Source: Physella acuta (taxonomy: Eukaryota; Mollusca; Gastropoda; Physidae). From it: a stretch of 64,000 nucleotides of DNA. How positions within the stretch are numbered: position 1 is the first letter of the stretch; each line of letters begins with the position of its first letter. Positions 36,801 through 52,216 of the stretch are shown piece by piece. The position numbers and the translations under genes were made by a program. The notes under the pieces are model-generated. The model was not told the DNA's origin. It did not search any database and saw only the letters and a list, made by a program, of their open reading frames with translations. The stretch spans positions 1 through 64,000 of the forward strand of contig NW_026732706.1 in NCBI RefSeq assembly GCF_028476545.1. Reading direction: 5' to 3'.

Positions 36801-39800
36801 ATTAATCAGAATAAAATTTATAAAATGGCATTAATTTTAAGTAGTCTGGAAAAAGACAGTAACTTACTGAAATATGTTTTGTTGCGTTGCCAGTTCTCCA
36901 TAATCTCAGGTCTGGGAACCTTTAACTTGCCCATGAACTCTTCTATTTTATTTAACGTCAGCAAACTTTGACTATGGAAAAATGAATGATATATAAATCA
37001 AGATTTTCCAAACTGCAAGAACAACTGCGATCAGAAATATCAACACACAAAATTTACATTAAAATAGTGCTCTACAGTTAAGGCAATGAATTTATAATGA
37101 AACATTGTGTACCTAAATATCAGAACCTTATCACCAACAGCTAGACATTCTTCTACAATGGAGTTCATTATCATAAACTTGCCACTGTTTTCTAGGAGAC
37201 CAGCAACATAGTCTTTCATCAAAGGTTCAGCCTGAAAGAAAAAAAAACAATTTTGTAAACAACAACCCATTTTTAAATATTTAAGATCTGCTTCATGATC
37301 TATTTCTAGCAAAGAATCAATAATTATATATAAAAAAAAAAAAACCAAATTGAATTCACATTAACTTATGTTTTAATCATTTTTTCTTCATTTTAACAGT
37401 TAATTTATAAATTAAATTTAAAAAAAAAAAAGTAGTTCTCACCCAGTCATAAACTATAGGATTTTTATCATTTCCACCCTCAGATGCCATTGAGCCCAAG
37501 GAAGCAGTGGAGGCTGAAGGTGTTAGTGTAGAGGTGGCAGCTGAATCAACAGAAGACAATGACAGTGTAGACGCAGCTTTGGTTAGACCTGGGACCTTTT
37601 TCTTTTTGTTTGTGCCACCCTCACCAGTATCAATATCAAGGTCATTATCCTTGTCTGCGATGTGTTGGGTCAGGACATCATATAATATATCAGGATGGTT
37701 CCATATCTAAAACAAGACAGCAATTAAACCAGAGTGAAAATCATGGATCCATTTTGACTGACTGTAAGTATTTAAAAATCAACAGAGACAGAAAACATAA
37801 TTTATTTGAGTAAATATAAAAACTTGAGCAGATACGTTTCAGAATTAAACTGTAAAATTTTAATTTAAATATTTTGGGTAAAATTACACACAAAAAGTTA
37901 TAATTAAAAATATTTTGCAATGGAAATGGAGACCTTACCTTACAACAGACAGCAAAAGCTTTGAGAGGGTTGTTATTAGCCCAAGAACAAAGACCAGACT
38001 CCGATATGGCATTCATAAATTCACAGTAGATTTTGTGTTGTATTGGACTCAGGCGGACAAGGAAAACATGCTCTGTTTTTGGTGGCAGGCTAAGCTGAAG
38101 CACTGTGTGACCACGCCTGAAAAAAAAAAGCCCTCAATGAAATTAAGTTCCCCTTTATGACCTCACTATCTATAGGGCAGATAAAATTCCCTCAACAATA
38201 AATTACTTAAAATTCTACAGTGTCATTTTATATTAGGTAGATATGCAACTTACCTTTGTACAAAACCCTCAAGTAAATTGTGTAGGACATAGGAGCGGTG
38301 TCTCATTATTTTCTTATCTGAATTTGTACTATCCATACACTGGCCGTTCATTATAGGGCGCTCAAACATATTGCTGAATTCAGTTTTGGTACCAAGGAAG
38401 TTGGGTCTCACAAAGTCTACCATGCACCAGTATTCCATTAAATTATTTTGTAGTGGATAACCAGTTAACACAACACGACGCCTATTAAAAAAAATAGTCC
38501 AAATTGCATTAATATTGAATAAATGTAGAAAAACTGAAGGCATGTTGTATTTATGGCCAACCATTTTATTTATTACCTCTGGGTAATATTTTTTTAAAAG
38601 TGTTCATGATAATCTCATATGAGAATACTTACTTAAAAATAAGCAGAAAACATGCAGGCTTATTTTTAATAATATTTAAAATACTATTTTTATTTTATGC
38701 AACAGTGTACTGTGAGCAAAATTTATTAGTCTATTAGGTGAAAGAATAAAAACCATTCTTACCTTGTTTTTATATTTTTGAGTGACTGAGATATTGCAGC
38801 ACTACTGTTTTTGATTCGATGGCCCTCATCACACACAACTAAATCAGGACCAGGGTCGACTAAAACTCCATGCATATCTGGAATAAAATGGTTAAGAATT
38901 ATTACGATGGAATGAAATTATGAGCGTAGAATTAAACTAAACTGAAAACTACTCAACAATTAGGCTCGATATGAAAATACATAAATTGCAATAGTAGAAT
39001 ACTAACCAATCATGAGGGTTTTATTTTTATCCTCTTCTTCAACATCTATAACTTCAGGTTTTACTGGCTTCTTTGACCTGCTTTTGGCTTTACTTGGAGC
39101 GACTTTTTTAGATGACAAAAGTCTAAACATTTCATACCCCATCAATAGCACCCCTCCGGTTTCTTTCCATTTTCCTACAAAGAATTTTTATAAATAAAAT
39201 GTAAACAACTTTAAAAAAAAAAAAAATTTCCCCCCAAAGAACCTTATCTAAGTGATGCAGAAACCTCAGTTGTATGTTTTAAAGCATAAAAGTGCTGTGC
39301 ACATGTCTCACCTACTACTGAAGCTCTGGCAGCTGTAGTTTTTAAACTGTCATTGATAATATAGATCTGGAAAGTCCTGCTCTGAGTCAGGTTATCATCA
39401 GGGTGAAGCTTCTCTTTAGGTGGCAGCCAATAGTTAAACTCAGCCAGCCAGTTTTGTAGAGTATTGATAGGTACTATACACAGAACCAGCTTACCTCCAG
39501 TGCAGCGCAGGAAAATGTCGATGAAAGATATTAGCTGTAAAATGTATGATTAGAAATTATTTTTTTAATTACTAAAGCTGAAAAAAAATATTTTTTTTTT
39601 TCAAAAAAATACTGTATCAGCCAATGCTCTAATGGTTAGCAATTAAAATACTAATGGAATATAGAAGTTATGAGCCTGTTATTTACCTGAATTGTTTTTC
39701 CTAAACCCATACTGTGGGCAAGTATACAACCAAATCCTGGAGTGGTTCTGAATCTCTCTAGTGACTCCACCATGTTATCATAAAGAAACCGCACTCCACC

Positions 39801-42096
39801 AATCTAACAAAAATGTACTCAATAATATACATCTAAATCAACATTTTTACAAGACCCTAAAAACATTTGATCAAGATAATATATATTTATAAAATTTAAT
39901 TATCAAAGAAGTTCAACTACAATCTTATTAATTTTATAAGAAAAATTTTCATCATTAATTTAATGTCACGATTTTATTTTCTTTAGTGCTAAAAAATAAG
40001 GATACGATAATTTCAAAGGTAAACAGCAAAAGATTTTTAACATCCATACCTGATGTGGCTTGATAGCTTGTGCAATTTGTGCAGCCAGATATATATCTGG
40101 GTCATCAGGGGGATGTCCTATATTGACCTTGACCCTGCCATCAGGATCAGGAAGGTTTAAAGCATCATCTATGTGTGCTCCTCCATTGTTGACATCCTCT
40201 GGGTCTTCATCATCTTCTTCACCTTCATCACTAGGAACCATAACTACTTCATCTGAATCATCTTCATCATAATCATCAGAGTCCTCAGACTCACTGCTCA
40301 ACGTGATCACATCTAGAAATAAGAAAAGGAAATTTCATGTTTATGTTAAAAACAAAATGTGTTACAATCATTCAGAAGAACACTCATTTGTATGTTATTA
40401 ATGACAAAATAAAATACTAAAACCTGAGGGTGGTGAAGTTTCTCTGGTCTCTTTTTTAACTTTCACAACTTCTTTATCCAAGAGCTTTCTCTCTTTGCTT
40501 TCTGCTTCCTTCTCTGCCTCTTCCTCAGCAACTATAAACATGTTAAAAATATATTTATATACATATTTTAAAATTATGCTTCTATTTAAAAAAAAAAAAA
40601 GAAAATATAAATTATAATATATAATATAAATTATTAAAATTCAGACATTAAGAAAATTAAGATAACACTGACGAAAAATAAAACTGCATCAGGAATGGCA
40701 ATCTAAACTACATAATCATATGAGAATATTTTTAGCCTTAGTATTTAAGTCAGCCTATGGTTTAACAAACATTTCCTGAAGACTCAAAACCATACCTTGC
40801 AGTAAGGACTTTAACTGAGAATCTTTTTCCTTTGGTGTTGATGTGCCAGTAGAGGCAGTAGCAGTTTTGACAGAAGTTGATGCAGAGGCAGCCGCACTGG
40901 AAGCAGCCGCTGCAGCAGCTTTGGCAGCAGCGGCCGCAGCTCCGGCAGCAGCATTTTCACGCAGCAGAGACTTCTTCAGCTCCATTAAACGTTTCTGACG
41001 CTCCAACTCTTCATTCTGAGCTGAAAGCATATCCTTGTCCAAGTCTTTTTCTTTGAGAATAGATCTGTGAATTCATTACCCAAGTTACATTTAATCAAAT
41101 TTGGAGCGTAATAGGTTTTTGTTTGCAGTACATACAACCAGCTTGTTGGCATTATCAACATTAATGCAAACAGAACAAAATGGTAAAGTAACTTTTGAAC
41201 TTTATAAAGTTTGAAGATAAACCTTGAATAATATACTATTTAATGTAAATATGATAAATTGTGATCTTCCAAGACCAAATAACTAAATAGGAAAATGTTA
41301 CAGACCTAATGTTCTTTCTCCTCATTAGTGTTGTTCCACTTTTGAGTAGCTTGTCATCTGGTTCATCATCATCATCGTCATCATTTTTAGACTTCTTCCT
41401 TTTCAGCTTTCTCTTCTTTCTAGCCTTCTTTCTCCCTTTGTCAGGAAAACTCATTTTACGCTTTTTACCTTTAGACTTTTTAGCCTTTTTGTCAATTTTC
41501 TTTTGTTTTTGTTTTCCAACATCTAAAGAATTACTTGAAGCAGATTCTTCATCATAAAATGAAACTTGTCCAAACACACCATCTTCTTCCATATCATTTT
41601 TCTTCTCATCCTCCTCAGTATTATCCTCCCCTTCTGTTGCATCATTATCTTCATTCTCTTCTTCTTCTCCCTCCTCCTCTTCTTCAGTTTCTTCCGATTC
41701 ATATTCTGTATTTTCATCCTCTTCCTCTGTATAGCTGCCTTCTGAAAGATCTTGCTCCTCAAGAAATGCTAGATCATCATTATTGACATCAATCTTCCCC
41801 TCCCCCACAAGAAAGGAAAGGCCAGGATCATCTTCATCCCCAGTAGTCTCTTTAGCTTCAGCGCTAGCTAAAAATGCCAGGTCAGTGGCCAAACTGGCCT
41901 CATCCACAGAATTCTCCTCCATCTCTTCCCCAACGGTGTTGGCCAACTCTAAAATATCACTTTCTATCATTTTTAACTCTCTTGGCTTCTCTTTCTGTTC
42001 ACTGAGAAAAGATTCTAAAGAATCTGGCATAATGTCCGTTGCCAAAGCTTCTGTTGTGCCAGTTACCGGGTCAACAAGGTCTGTAACTTCCTCCAT
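30837..42096 (-). CDS. RAD54L2: SNF2-family chromatin remodeller RAD54L2 (ARIP4)
   Basis: Twenty-three exons join in phase to 2250 aa: 42096-41306, 41064-40796, 40531-40424, 40312-40050, 39803-39687, 39534-39312, 39174-39007, 38877-38763, 38481-38254, 38116-37939, 37706-37443, 37231-37113, 36971-36868, 36744-36648, 36282-36077, 35939-35866, 35755-35651, 35569-35376, 35181-35024, 34923-34681, 33874-33698, 33603-33040, 32824-30837. Nuclear DNA-dependent ATPase; human ARIP4 modulates androgen-receptor and other transcription. Walker A is GLGKT (510-514), the DEAH-like box is DEGH (663-666), and motif VI is [11 protein letters not shown] (1043-1053). ARIP4-specific stretches such as [11 protein letters not shown] and KGVYIRT(N/S)DG match the human protein as I remember it. 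The N-terminus is acidic and lysine-rich, and exon 2 encodes an Ala-rich tract. The last exon adds a Ser/Gly/Pro/Met-rich tail of about 660 aa, making the protein about half as long again as human (about 1470 aa). Orthology is very secure. Confidence 0.95.
40843..40960 (-). repeat. Alanine-rich tract in RAD54L2 exon 2
   Basis: GCA/GCC/GCT codons give about 20 alanines mixed with serine and lysine in roughly 30 residues. The codons are mixed, so slippage of a single triplet does not explain it. It lies in the acidic, coiled N-terminal region ahead of the ATPase and is probably tolerated disorder. Confidence 0.8.
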
Positions 42097-44427
42097 GTTT
42101 AATCAAAAGATATCTGGGGGAATAAACAGAAAAGGAAAATTTTCAAATGGACCAACTAAAATCAAGGGTGTACAGCAGAGCTCAACTGCATTTTTTAAAT
42201 CTGTGATAAAAAATAAATCAATTCTGGTAACAGAAATAGAGAAAAGTTGCTGTCTTAATCATGTAGGTTGGAAGTTATACAGAATAAATGTTAGCCATTG
42301 CAGTTATTCAAAATACAGTATATAGAAATCGACCAGTCTCGATCTGCATAAGGCCCATAACACTACTGACAGAGGTAATTTGTCAATAATGCAAAAAAAC
42401 CTGCTCACTATTTAAAAACATAAAAAACACACCCACAATAAAATATGAACAAACTGCAAACTAATGAATGAAATGCAAATTTTATTTATTAAATTCCAAT
42501 TAAAAAACAAGAAAACCACTTTGTTTAAGTTGTTCTAGAACTAAATGAAACACTTTCCCTTATCACCTCACTCACATTACATAAAAACTATTGTCGTGTG
42601 TTAGTGAAAGTAAAGAAAACACTCAACTGAAATTTATCCATCTTACATAGGCTTATCACTCTAAAAAAAAAAAACCAGGCTAGAAAATCTAAAGTATTTT
42701 TAGATTACGCATGTATTGACCATATTCAACCTCATTTCTATAGGCTAAGCTTAAACAATATTTCGAAATATGATGAGTGATAAAAATCTAGACATAGATT
42801 AACAAATTACTATAGGCCTACAACTTAATTTATGTGATGTAGCTTAGGCTAAGGTTGTATTAGATCTAGACCTAATCAGTTTTACAAACTGTGATTTTAA
42901 TGGTAGGTCCAATTCTCACCCATTGTGATTCAAGGCTATACTCGAGGATTGCATTTAGCAAAGTGAATGCTATGGGAAAAGGTAATACGTAGCCTACATA
43001 GATATAATTTGCCTAGGCTAGGCTGACAAAAAAAGAAAGATTGTTTGGTTAGCCTAGTGACAAATGACTAGGCCTCAAAATACTAAAACAATATAGGCCT
43101 ATAAAATGTGTTTAGTGGTAGTTCACTGAGGATAATAAAGTTCAGCTAAATAAATGTAGGTTTCTAGTTTAATGCAGTGAAGTACTGCTGTTCTATGTCT
43201 ACTAGTAGATCTACTACTCACCCTCAGTAGTGACTAGATCTAGTGTTGAGCCTTGATGTGCTTAAAGACTAAATTCTAGACTAGAATCTAGAAAATCTAG
43301 ATCTAGACTAGAACATGTCATGATGCAGATTGTCAAGTAAAAAGGAGATAAAGCAGCACTGTCAGGTAATGCTAAGAAATCAGCATGAACTCAAACACAA
43401 TGATCTTGATCAATAAACTAGAATCTATATTTTCATTATTTTAGCATTAATAATATTTAATAAAGTAGAGAAACTTCATTAACTTGGTTGATGGAGTCAG
43501 AGTAGACCTGAGACCTGAAGAATCCGGTACAACTGTAAAACTCAGAACTGAGTAAAACGACTCATTCATTCAACAGTTCACACTATTACATAATAAACAC
43601 ACAAAACACAATAGAAAAAATTCAAGAATTACATTAATACTTAACACCGAAGGTAGATCTAGTATGCTGCTTTCAAGCATCAAGATCTTAACTACTTAAC
43701 TACACACCACAGTAAACTTGTCTTAACGAGAATGCGAGGGCAGAAACGTAGTCGGCAAAGATCGATTGTTTTAGGTCACATTTCATTCTTGCGAGAAGTA
43801 CCTACATATGACTTCCAAAACAGCTAATTGTTACATCAATATATGGTACAAGAATGCAAACATCATTTACACATGAATTCTGCCTAAAATTATTGGAATA
43901 TTCGAACAAAGCTTGAATTTTCATCCCATTGAAAACGAGTGAAAGGGAATCCCCTGGGTCTTTCACTTCCGTTCCACAGTCAAAAGGAATTCTGGGATAC
44001 CCCCGTACCCAGATCGAGAGAATGACCTAGTTAATAGGCCAAATCAATATTTTTGTAATTTCATCATTAAATTTAATAACTGTAAACGATAAAAGATGTT
44101 ATTGCTCATCTTCGAAAATGTTCATGTCTTGTATTATCCATAAATATGTTGTAAACGAAATATACGTTTGATGCAAATAACCTTATGTCAGCAAACTTAT
44201 CTCCCCTGTCCATTGCGTTAGAAATAATTATGCTTATAAATCAAAAGGTATAAAAATGTGTAGGCTATTAACCTAAAAAAGAAAAGAAAACAAATGGAAA
44301 GGGCTTCCAGTTGATTTTTATATAGAATTTTTTTTCTTTAAAAAAATGCTACTGCTGCCTTATGCTACATCGAACTCGATTATAGATATTTCCTAGATCT
44401 AACTACTAAATTACTATGCTACTTACC
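42097..44427 (-). other. Probable leader intron and 5' region of RAD54L2
   Basis: On the minus strand a pyrimidine-rich acceptor (TTTATTCCCCCAG) ends at 42114, leaving only 17 untranslated bases before the start codon. A non-coding leader exon is therefore likely upstream. The best donor seen is CCATG|GTAAGT at 44427, which would give a leader intron of about 2.3 kb; this pairing is an inference. The stretch is rich in TCTAGA words (43205-43320) and in GGCCTA words, and has no protein-like frame. Confidence 0.4.
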
Positions 44428-45550
<1,123 letters not shown>

Positions 45551-46997
45551 CAAAGTGGCGCCTTTTTGGAAACTTTTTAAACTCAAAGTTTTAAACAATG
45601 ATATTTGTTAAAAAATTATTTTTGGTCGACACATCTATGTAAATCACAAGATTTCTTTTTGTGCAGAAATTAAGCGTTATTGTACTAGTCCAGTAAAAAA
45701 CCTCTACGGGTAGTACCACTTGGCAAGAGGGGTGTTAAGTTTAAGGCAACTGTATAATGTATTTGCTTACGAATAATTGAATTAGAAAATGTTATACATA
45801 AAACTTCACAAATATTTACTTTATATATACAGTTTGAATCGTGCGATTAATTAAAAAAAAAACTACAATACAGAAACAAATACAACTGATGTGGCACCTC
45901 TATTTAAATTTACTTATGAGCAAACTGCGTAGTGGTGGGGGAATTTTGACAAGGTCAACAAAGTCATATATATATTTGTGTAATGTATATGTATGTTAAG
46001 AACAGTCATCTAAAAACTGACTCTATGTTCACTATGAGTTGGTTATCCCCCCCCCCCAACACCTCACCACCACAATTGTGTAGAGCGACATTAATGTCAC
46101 ACCTGGGTAAAGGGCTGGTAAGTATGTCACCAACCAGTTCTATGGCTCATGCAGGTTTTATTGAGCAGTAGAACTGGTTGGTGACCTACTTACCAGCCCT
46201 ATACACTGGGTTGGATAATTGACCTAAAGTGACCGGACAGTGGTGAATGAAGTTGAACCCACCCCCAACACCCAAACCCACCCCGAACTTATATGTTAAG
46301 CACATGTAGAAAAACGCGTAATGATGTACCAAAGTACCATGCCGCCAAAAAAATTAGCTTTTTAAACGTAAAACTCTGTGATCTAACCCATATATATCAC
46401 TATGTAAAAAAATGATCTTTGAGGAACACAAAGAAGCAGTAGTTAATTAAAAGTATAATGATCTGAACTAAAACTACCGTTCTTTAGTTAAATGTAGGTT
46501 GTTATTCCGGATGTTTTCAATTCATTCGAAAAGCGTGGTTTTATACCAACTCTGATTTTAAAAACTTTCATTATGCTGTAATACTTTAGCATTTATGATG
46601 ACGATATATTAAATTCTGATTATAGACAAAAACATTTGTAAACACGAATAGTGTTAAACAATTTTATTATATTCTAAAGTAGTTATTTATTTGTTTTGAC
46701 ATTTTATATAGTTAAATGTGTAGATATATACATATTTATATTAAGTGAGTGATTATTTCCCATATTTCACTTGTCTTAAATAATTTCCCAGGAATTATTT
46801 ATAAGAAAATTTCTTACAAGAATTACAAAACAGATTGTGTTACGTTCATTATTTTTGGTTGTAGTGTGTGTATATTTGTTTTGTTTAGATTGATACAATT
46901 TTTGTTTTGTCGGCCTACATGGTGTTTTTTTCTTATTTCTTCAGAGTGCTACTTTCAATTTATTTTACATCATAGCGAAGTAATGACACACAGCTAG

Positions 46998-47001
<4 letters not shown>
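45551..47001. other. AT-rich spacer containing a palindromic element
   Basis: No genes. It includes the second copy of the 90 bp palindrome (46111-46200). The rest is AT-rich DNA without recognisable features. Confidence 0.5.
46111..46200. mobile_element. 90 bp palindromic miniature element, copy 2
   Basis: The same palindrome as at 2191-2280: AGGGCTGGTAAGTATGTCAC, central GCAGGTTTT, and the inverted arm ending TTACCAGCCCT. About four of 90 bases differ between copies, and the flanks are unrelated, so both came from mobile insertions and not from a segmental duplication. Confidence 0.8.
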
Positions 47002-48299
<1,298 letters not shown>

Positions 48300-50170
48300 A
48301 TGTGCCTAATACTATGAAAGTAAATTAATATCTGTTGACTAGATCTAGTGCTGTCTAGTGTCTGACTAAATGTGCTGAAGTGGTGAATCGTACGGTTAGG
48401 AAGTAGTTCATAAACGATACATTTATCTCCTCGATACTTGTGAGGTTGAGAAAGAGGGATGGGATAGGGGTCGGCTCGGGAAAAAACTTGAAAGAGACAA
48501 CAAAACGCCTTGATCTATGTACGTCAGCATCGCCCATTGGAAAACTTACTCAGGGGAGATAATTCCAAGTATAGGCCTTAAAAGTTTACTATGATATTTC
48601 TTGTAAAAGCAAAAACAAGTAAACGTATATAAAACTGAAGTTTCTAGTATTATATTATTTTTTTATTATTTGTAGGATACAAGATAGTACAGGATACAAA
48701 TTCAACCACTATCACAAACACATATTAACATTGAAAAATGTACAATGGATTTCGGGTCCCTTACCAATGCCGCAAAGAAGAAAGCCCACTTCATATGTAG
48801 CGGCTTTTCGTGCTATGGACTTTGTTGTTTTTTAAAAAGAATTTTGCCGGCGACAGCGTGTGTTTGATTGTAGGGAAATGGAACTCGGCCTTGACGATGG
48901 TTTAAAAATACAACTATAAATAACTGTTTTAAATATGTAAAAAAATGTATCGACAATTTTTGAACTCCCTTTTTGGTCCCCATCCCCTGCCCCATCCGCC
49001 ACAGTACACTTTGGAGGATCGGTCAAACAGTTACGTGTCCTCTATTTAGCAGCTATCAAAGGGGGGGGGGGGGGCAACGAGTCAAAGAAGTCATTCAAAT
49101 TTGAAGAGTTGCCTATATTTTACACTGTAGTTTGTGTAATGGATTTTATCTTTTGCGGAAGAGCGTGGAATAGTGACTGTAAAATAAAGATAATCGTACC
49201 GCAGCTACAGTGTTTTTCTTTTACAAACCAAATATTATGGCAAAAATGCACGAAAATTAAATTCAAAATTTTAAAAAAATATTAATTTTGGTCAGCCGTG
49301 GGCCCCTAAACGGCCTGCCCCCCCCCCCCCCCCCCCACGCGCATTGCGGGGTCTGGCCGGATTGTAGTTCCGCCCCTATTCATCAGGTAAATGAACAACT
49401 ACTGACTAGTGTCTTTAACAAAATGTGCAGAAGTGGTCAGTTTACAGTTCAGTAGTTCGTTAATCTATGCATTACATCTTATTGTAAGAGTAAGGGTGTG
49501 GTGAGGGGTAGAGGTGAGGGGTAGGGGTGAGAGGGGGGAAGGAGAGAGTTGGGAAGGTTCATTGGAAGGGGACAAGAAAGCGCCGATAAACATCTACATC
49601 AATAGTGCCGACTTTTTCCGGTCGCCTAGAAAACCAGGATAGTCGCCGCAACATTTCCCCAGCCCGATTTCAAAGCGTGCCGGCAGTCAAATTTCAGATG
49701 CTTTGCTGAAGGGAGATAACTTAAACTTTTACAAGTTTATTGATACAGTTGTTAAAGTAAAAATGAACGCAATTATAAATGTATGAGATCGAAATAAATA
49801 ATTATATTTTTTGTAGAATTCAGGCCAGTAGTTTAAACACACAATCATAGATATGTATTTTAATAATGTAAACAATATAAAAATGCTTTTTGTTCTGTAA
49901 TCGACGCCACAAAAAAGAACGGTAGGCTACGTCTTTGAAGTTGTATATTATATGTCTGGCGGTCTCTCGAGCTATAGTCTGTGCATTTTTCTCAAAGACG
50001 TTTGCCGACTATCGTGTTTGTTTGTAACTGTAGAAGAAAGATAACTCGACCTCCACCTAATTTTTTATTTTTTATTTTTTTTTAAATAATTTAGCCAGGA
50101 TTTTTGGGCCCCCAATCGGTCTGGGCCCCCCCGCATTGCGGGGTCTGGCGGCACTGTAGTTCCGCCCCTG
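48300..50170. mobile_element. Two diverged tandem copies of a TAGTTCCGCCCCTG-ended repeat
   Basis: Segment 48300-49377 and segment 49384-50170 share an ordered set of words: CTAGTGTCT, AATGTGC(T/A)GAAGTGGT, AGTAGTTC, GGGAGATAA, a central A/T part, then GCATTGCGGGGTCTGGC and TAGTTCCGCCCC at the right end. The right end is the inverse of the CAGTGGCGGAACTAG at 45408. They are old copies of one non-coding element, about 1.1 and 0.8 kb, lying side by side. No target duplication is preserved. Confidence 0.55.
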
Positions 50171-50372
50171 ATATATATACAAAACTGAGACTTCCAGCTT
50201 CGGCTATTTGGACTTTTACTTTACATAGACAATAATTTTAATAAACTTTAAATAATATATCAAGTGTTTGGTTTGATGTTCTCCAAGTAGTCAAACACTT
50301 TGGCATAGCGAGCTTTCTTTGCATTTTTCATTATGATGACGGATTCTGTTATTTTTTTTTTTAATTTTTATT

Positions 50373-50540
50373 TTGGGGGGGGGGGGGGGGAGTGAGTTTT
50401 TTTTGTTGGCATCTTTCCGGGATCGAGGGCGTACCCGACTCCGGTCGAAATATAAAAAAAATATAATTTACATAGAAAATGTAAAGGCAACTTTAAGTGC
50501 ACCCCCCCCCCCCCGGAATTTTAGCGTGAAAGAAACCCTG
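50373..50540. mobile_element. G/C-homopolymer TIR element, copy E
   Basis: A 17-base G run, the core TTTACATAGAAAATGTAAAGG, a 14-base C run and the right end GCGTGAAAGAAACCCTGG follow the order of copies A and C. The left end is degenerate within T-rich sequence. Oldest or most diverged of the full-length copies. Confidence 0.5.
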
Positions 50541-51312
50541 GTTAGCATATTTAGTTTAGCCCGACTAAAAGTTGCTTCGAAGATGATTGCTAAAGTCGGA
50601 ACAGCGACGGCTATTGTTTACTTCCGCTACAACGTCACTAATGATAACTAAAATAAAATCGAAACAAGAGTTAGTCCACATCACACCACAACGCTGTTTT
50701 AAAGTAGGTAATAATTTATTTTTACATTGTTAGAGCCTATTTTTTAAAATGATTAACCCAATGAGAAATAACTGTCGATCGCTGTGTTGATTATAGATTT
50801 AGTAATCTAGATTTCTGATCTAGGTCTAGATCTAGATCTAGATCTAGAAAATAGAATATTAGAATTCCACAAACTTTCTTAAAAATCTTAGACTTTTTTT
50901 TTTTAATTTTTTAGCGCAATTTCCATTCTGGAGAATTGCGTTTATTAACCCGTCATTTCTGGATGTATGAATGGATGGATGGATGGATGAATTTGTGTCC
51001 GCAGCTTTAAGTCGTATCTCCTCCTCAACGAAGCAATATCGATTACTAGTTCAGTTCCAAAAGCAATTATGTTAAGCAAGTTACGAGGATGAACATGGGG
51101 ATAGGCCATAAAAATTCCGGGTTTCTTTCATGGATTTCCCAGAAAAGCCAAAAAACCTCGAAAAAATGCAGTTTTTGGCCCATATCTCGGCAACCAGACC
51201 ACTTAGCGACTTGAAACATGTACCAATCGATTCCTGTCATAATTTAGAACAATATTGCCAAAGAAAGTTTTCAAAAATATCCTTACGTTCGGTCACAACA
51301 AATTTTTTGAAG
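50541..51312. other. Spacer with short simple repeats
   Basis: It contains a CTAGAT/TCTAGA run (50819-50848) and a GGAT run (50971-50988), and then a segment with phrases such as CATATCTCGGCAACCAGACC that leads into the foldback-related copy. No gene is visible. Confidence 0.45.
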
Positions 51313-51522
51313 TAATTAAAATTTGGACCGAATTAGTAGGCATTTTTTCCAACCACACCACACGCGTCATCACGTTCAATAGCTGCGCCATCACGTTCAA
51401 TGGCTGCGTCATCACGTTCAGTAGCTAGGCACGCAATGGTTTTTAGTCATGTAACTCTATTGTAAATAAAACATGTAAAATACTGAAATTTTTTTTAATA
51501 AAAAACGTTTTAATAACTAACC
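51313..51522. repeat. Solo relative of the 655 bp satellite monomer
   Basis: Shares AATTAAAATTTGGACCGAAT, TAGTAGGCAT, CCAACCACACCACACGCGTC, AGCTGCGCCATCACG, GCAATGGTTTTTAGTCATGT, AACTCTATTGTAAATAAAAC and AAAAACGTTTTAATAAC with the array at 61492-64000. It lacks the left arm of the small palindrome and the whole large foldback found in array monomers, so it is a shorter or ancestral form. Confidence 0.75.
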
Positions 51523-51892
51523 AATGGTTTTACTAACCCTGCTCTTGATTTACGCTACGACAGAGCTATTTTTAGATAACATAAGGAAATTGCGCTAAAA
51601 TTGTCACTAGACTTTTTAATTAACTTGTTTTTAGTTAGTTTAGTTAGTACTAGTACTATTAGTAGTGTTATTACTCTTTAGTAATTAGTTGAGTTTCAAG
51701 AATTAAGTTCCAAGTTTGGTTTAGGACTTCAGGAAGTAGTAATAGTTCTTTTTTGCATCCAACGCTCACACACACATTCACACAATTACAATAATAATTT
51801 TAATTTAACACCCACTCATTGGAACTCTGCTGAAAATGTACAGTTTTAGGCAAGTCAGTTAATGAAATAAGAATATTAATTATAGAACTATG

Positions 51893-52216
51893 GGTAGGTG
51901 TGGTCAAGTCGGTAAAGGCAATCTCATGGTTGCTAAACTGAAATGTCTCGAGTTCGAACCCTCGGGCAGATGAGGCTCGTTAGCTGGGGATAGCCACTCT
52001 TCTAGGAGAGACAACTCCAAAATCAAACAACTGCTGCCTTGTAGTTTGTTGTTGGTTGGACAAAGGCTATGGCTATGGAAGCAAATCCAAAAAGAAAAGC
52101 AGGCTGAAATAGGAGTCAATGGCCTCAATGGCGCATAACCAGTTAACACATATACGTAATTGTGTTGGAGGGGATGCCTTCCAACACTAAAATTAAGAAT
52201 GAAGAAGAAGAAGTAA
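51893..52216 (+). mobile_element. tRNA-Ser-like SINE
   Basis: The head has an A-box-like GTGTGGTCAAGTCGG, an anticodon region CATGGTTGCTAAACTG (GCT, serine type) and a B-box GAGTTCGAACCCTC. The body of about 200 bases contains CTGCTGCCTTGTAGTTTGTT and GGCTATGGCTATGG. It ends in an (AAG)n tail at about 52199-52214. This head-body-simple-tail order is typical of a polymerase III SINE. The acceptor stem is not closed by a matching 3' side, so it is not a functional tRNA. Confidence 0.8.
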
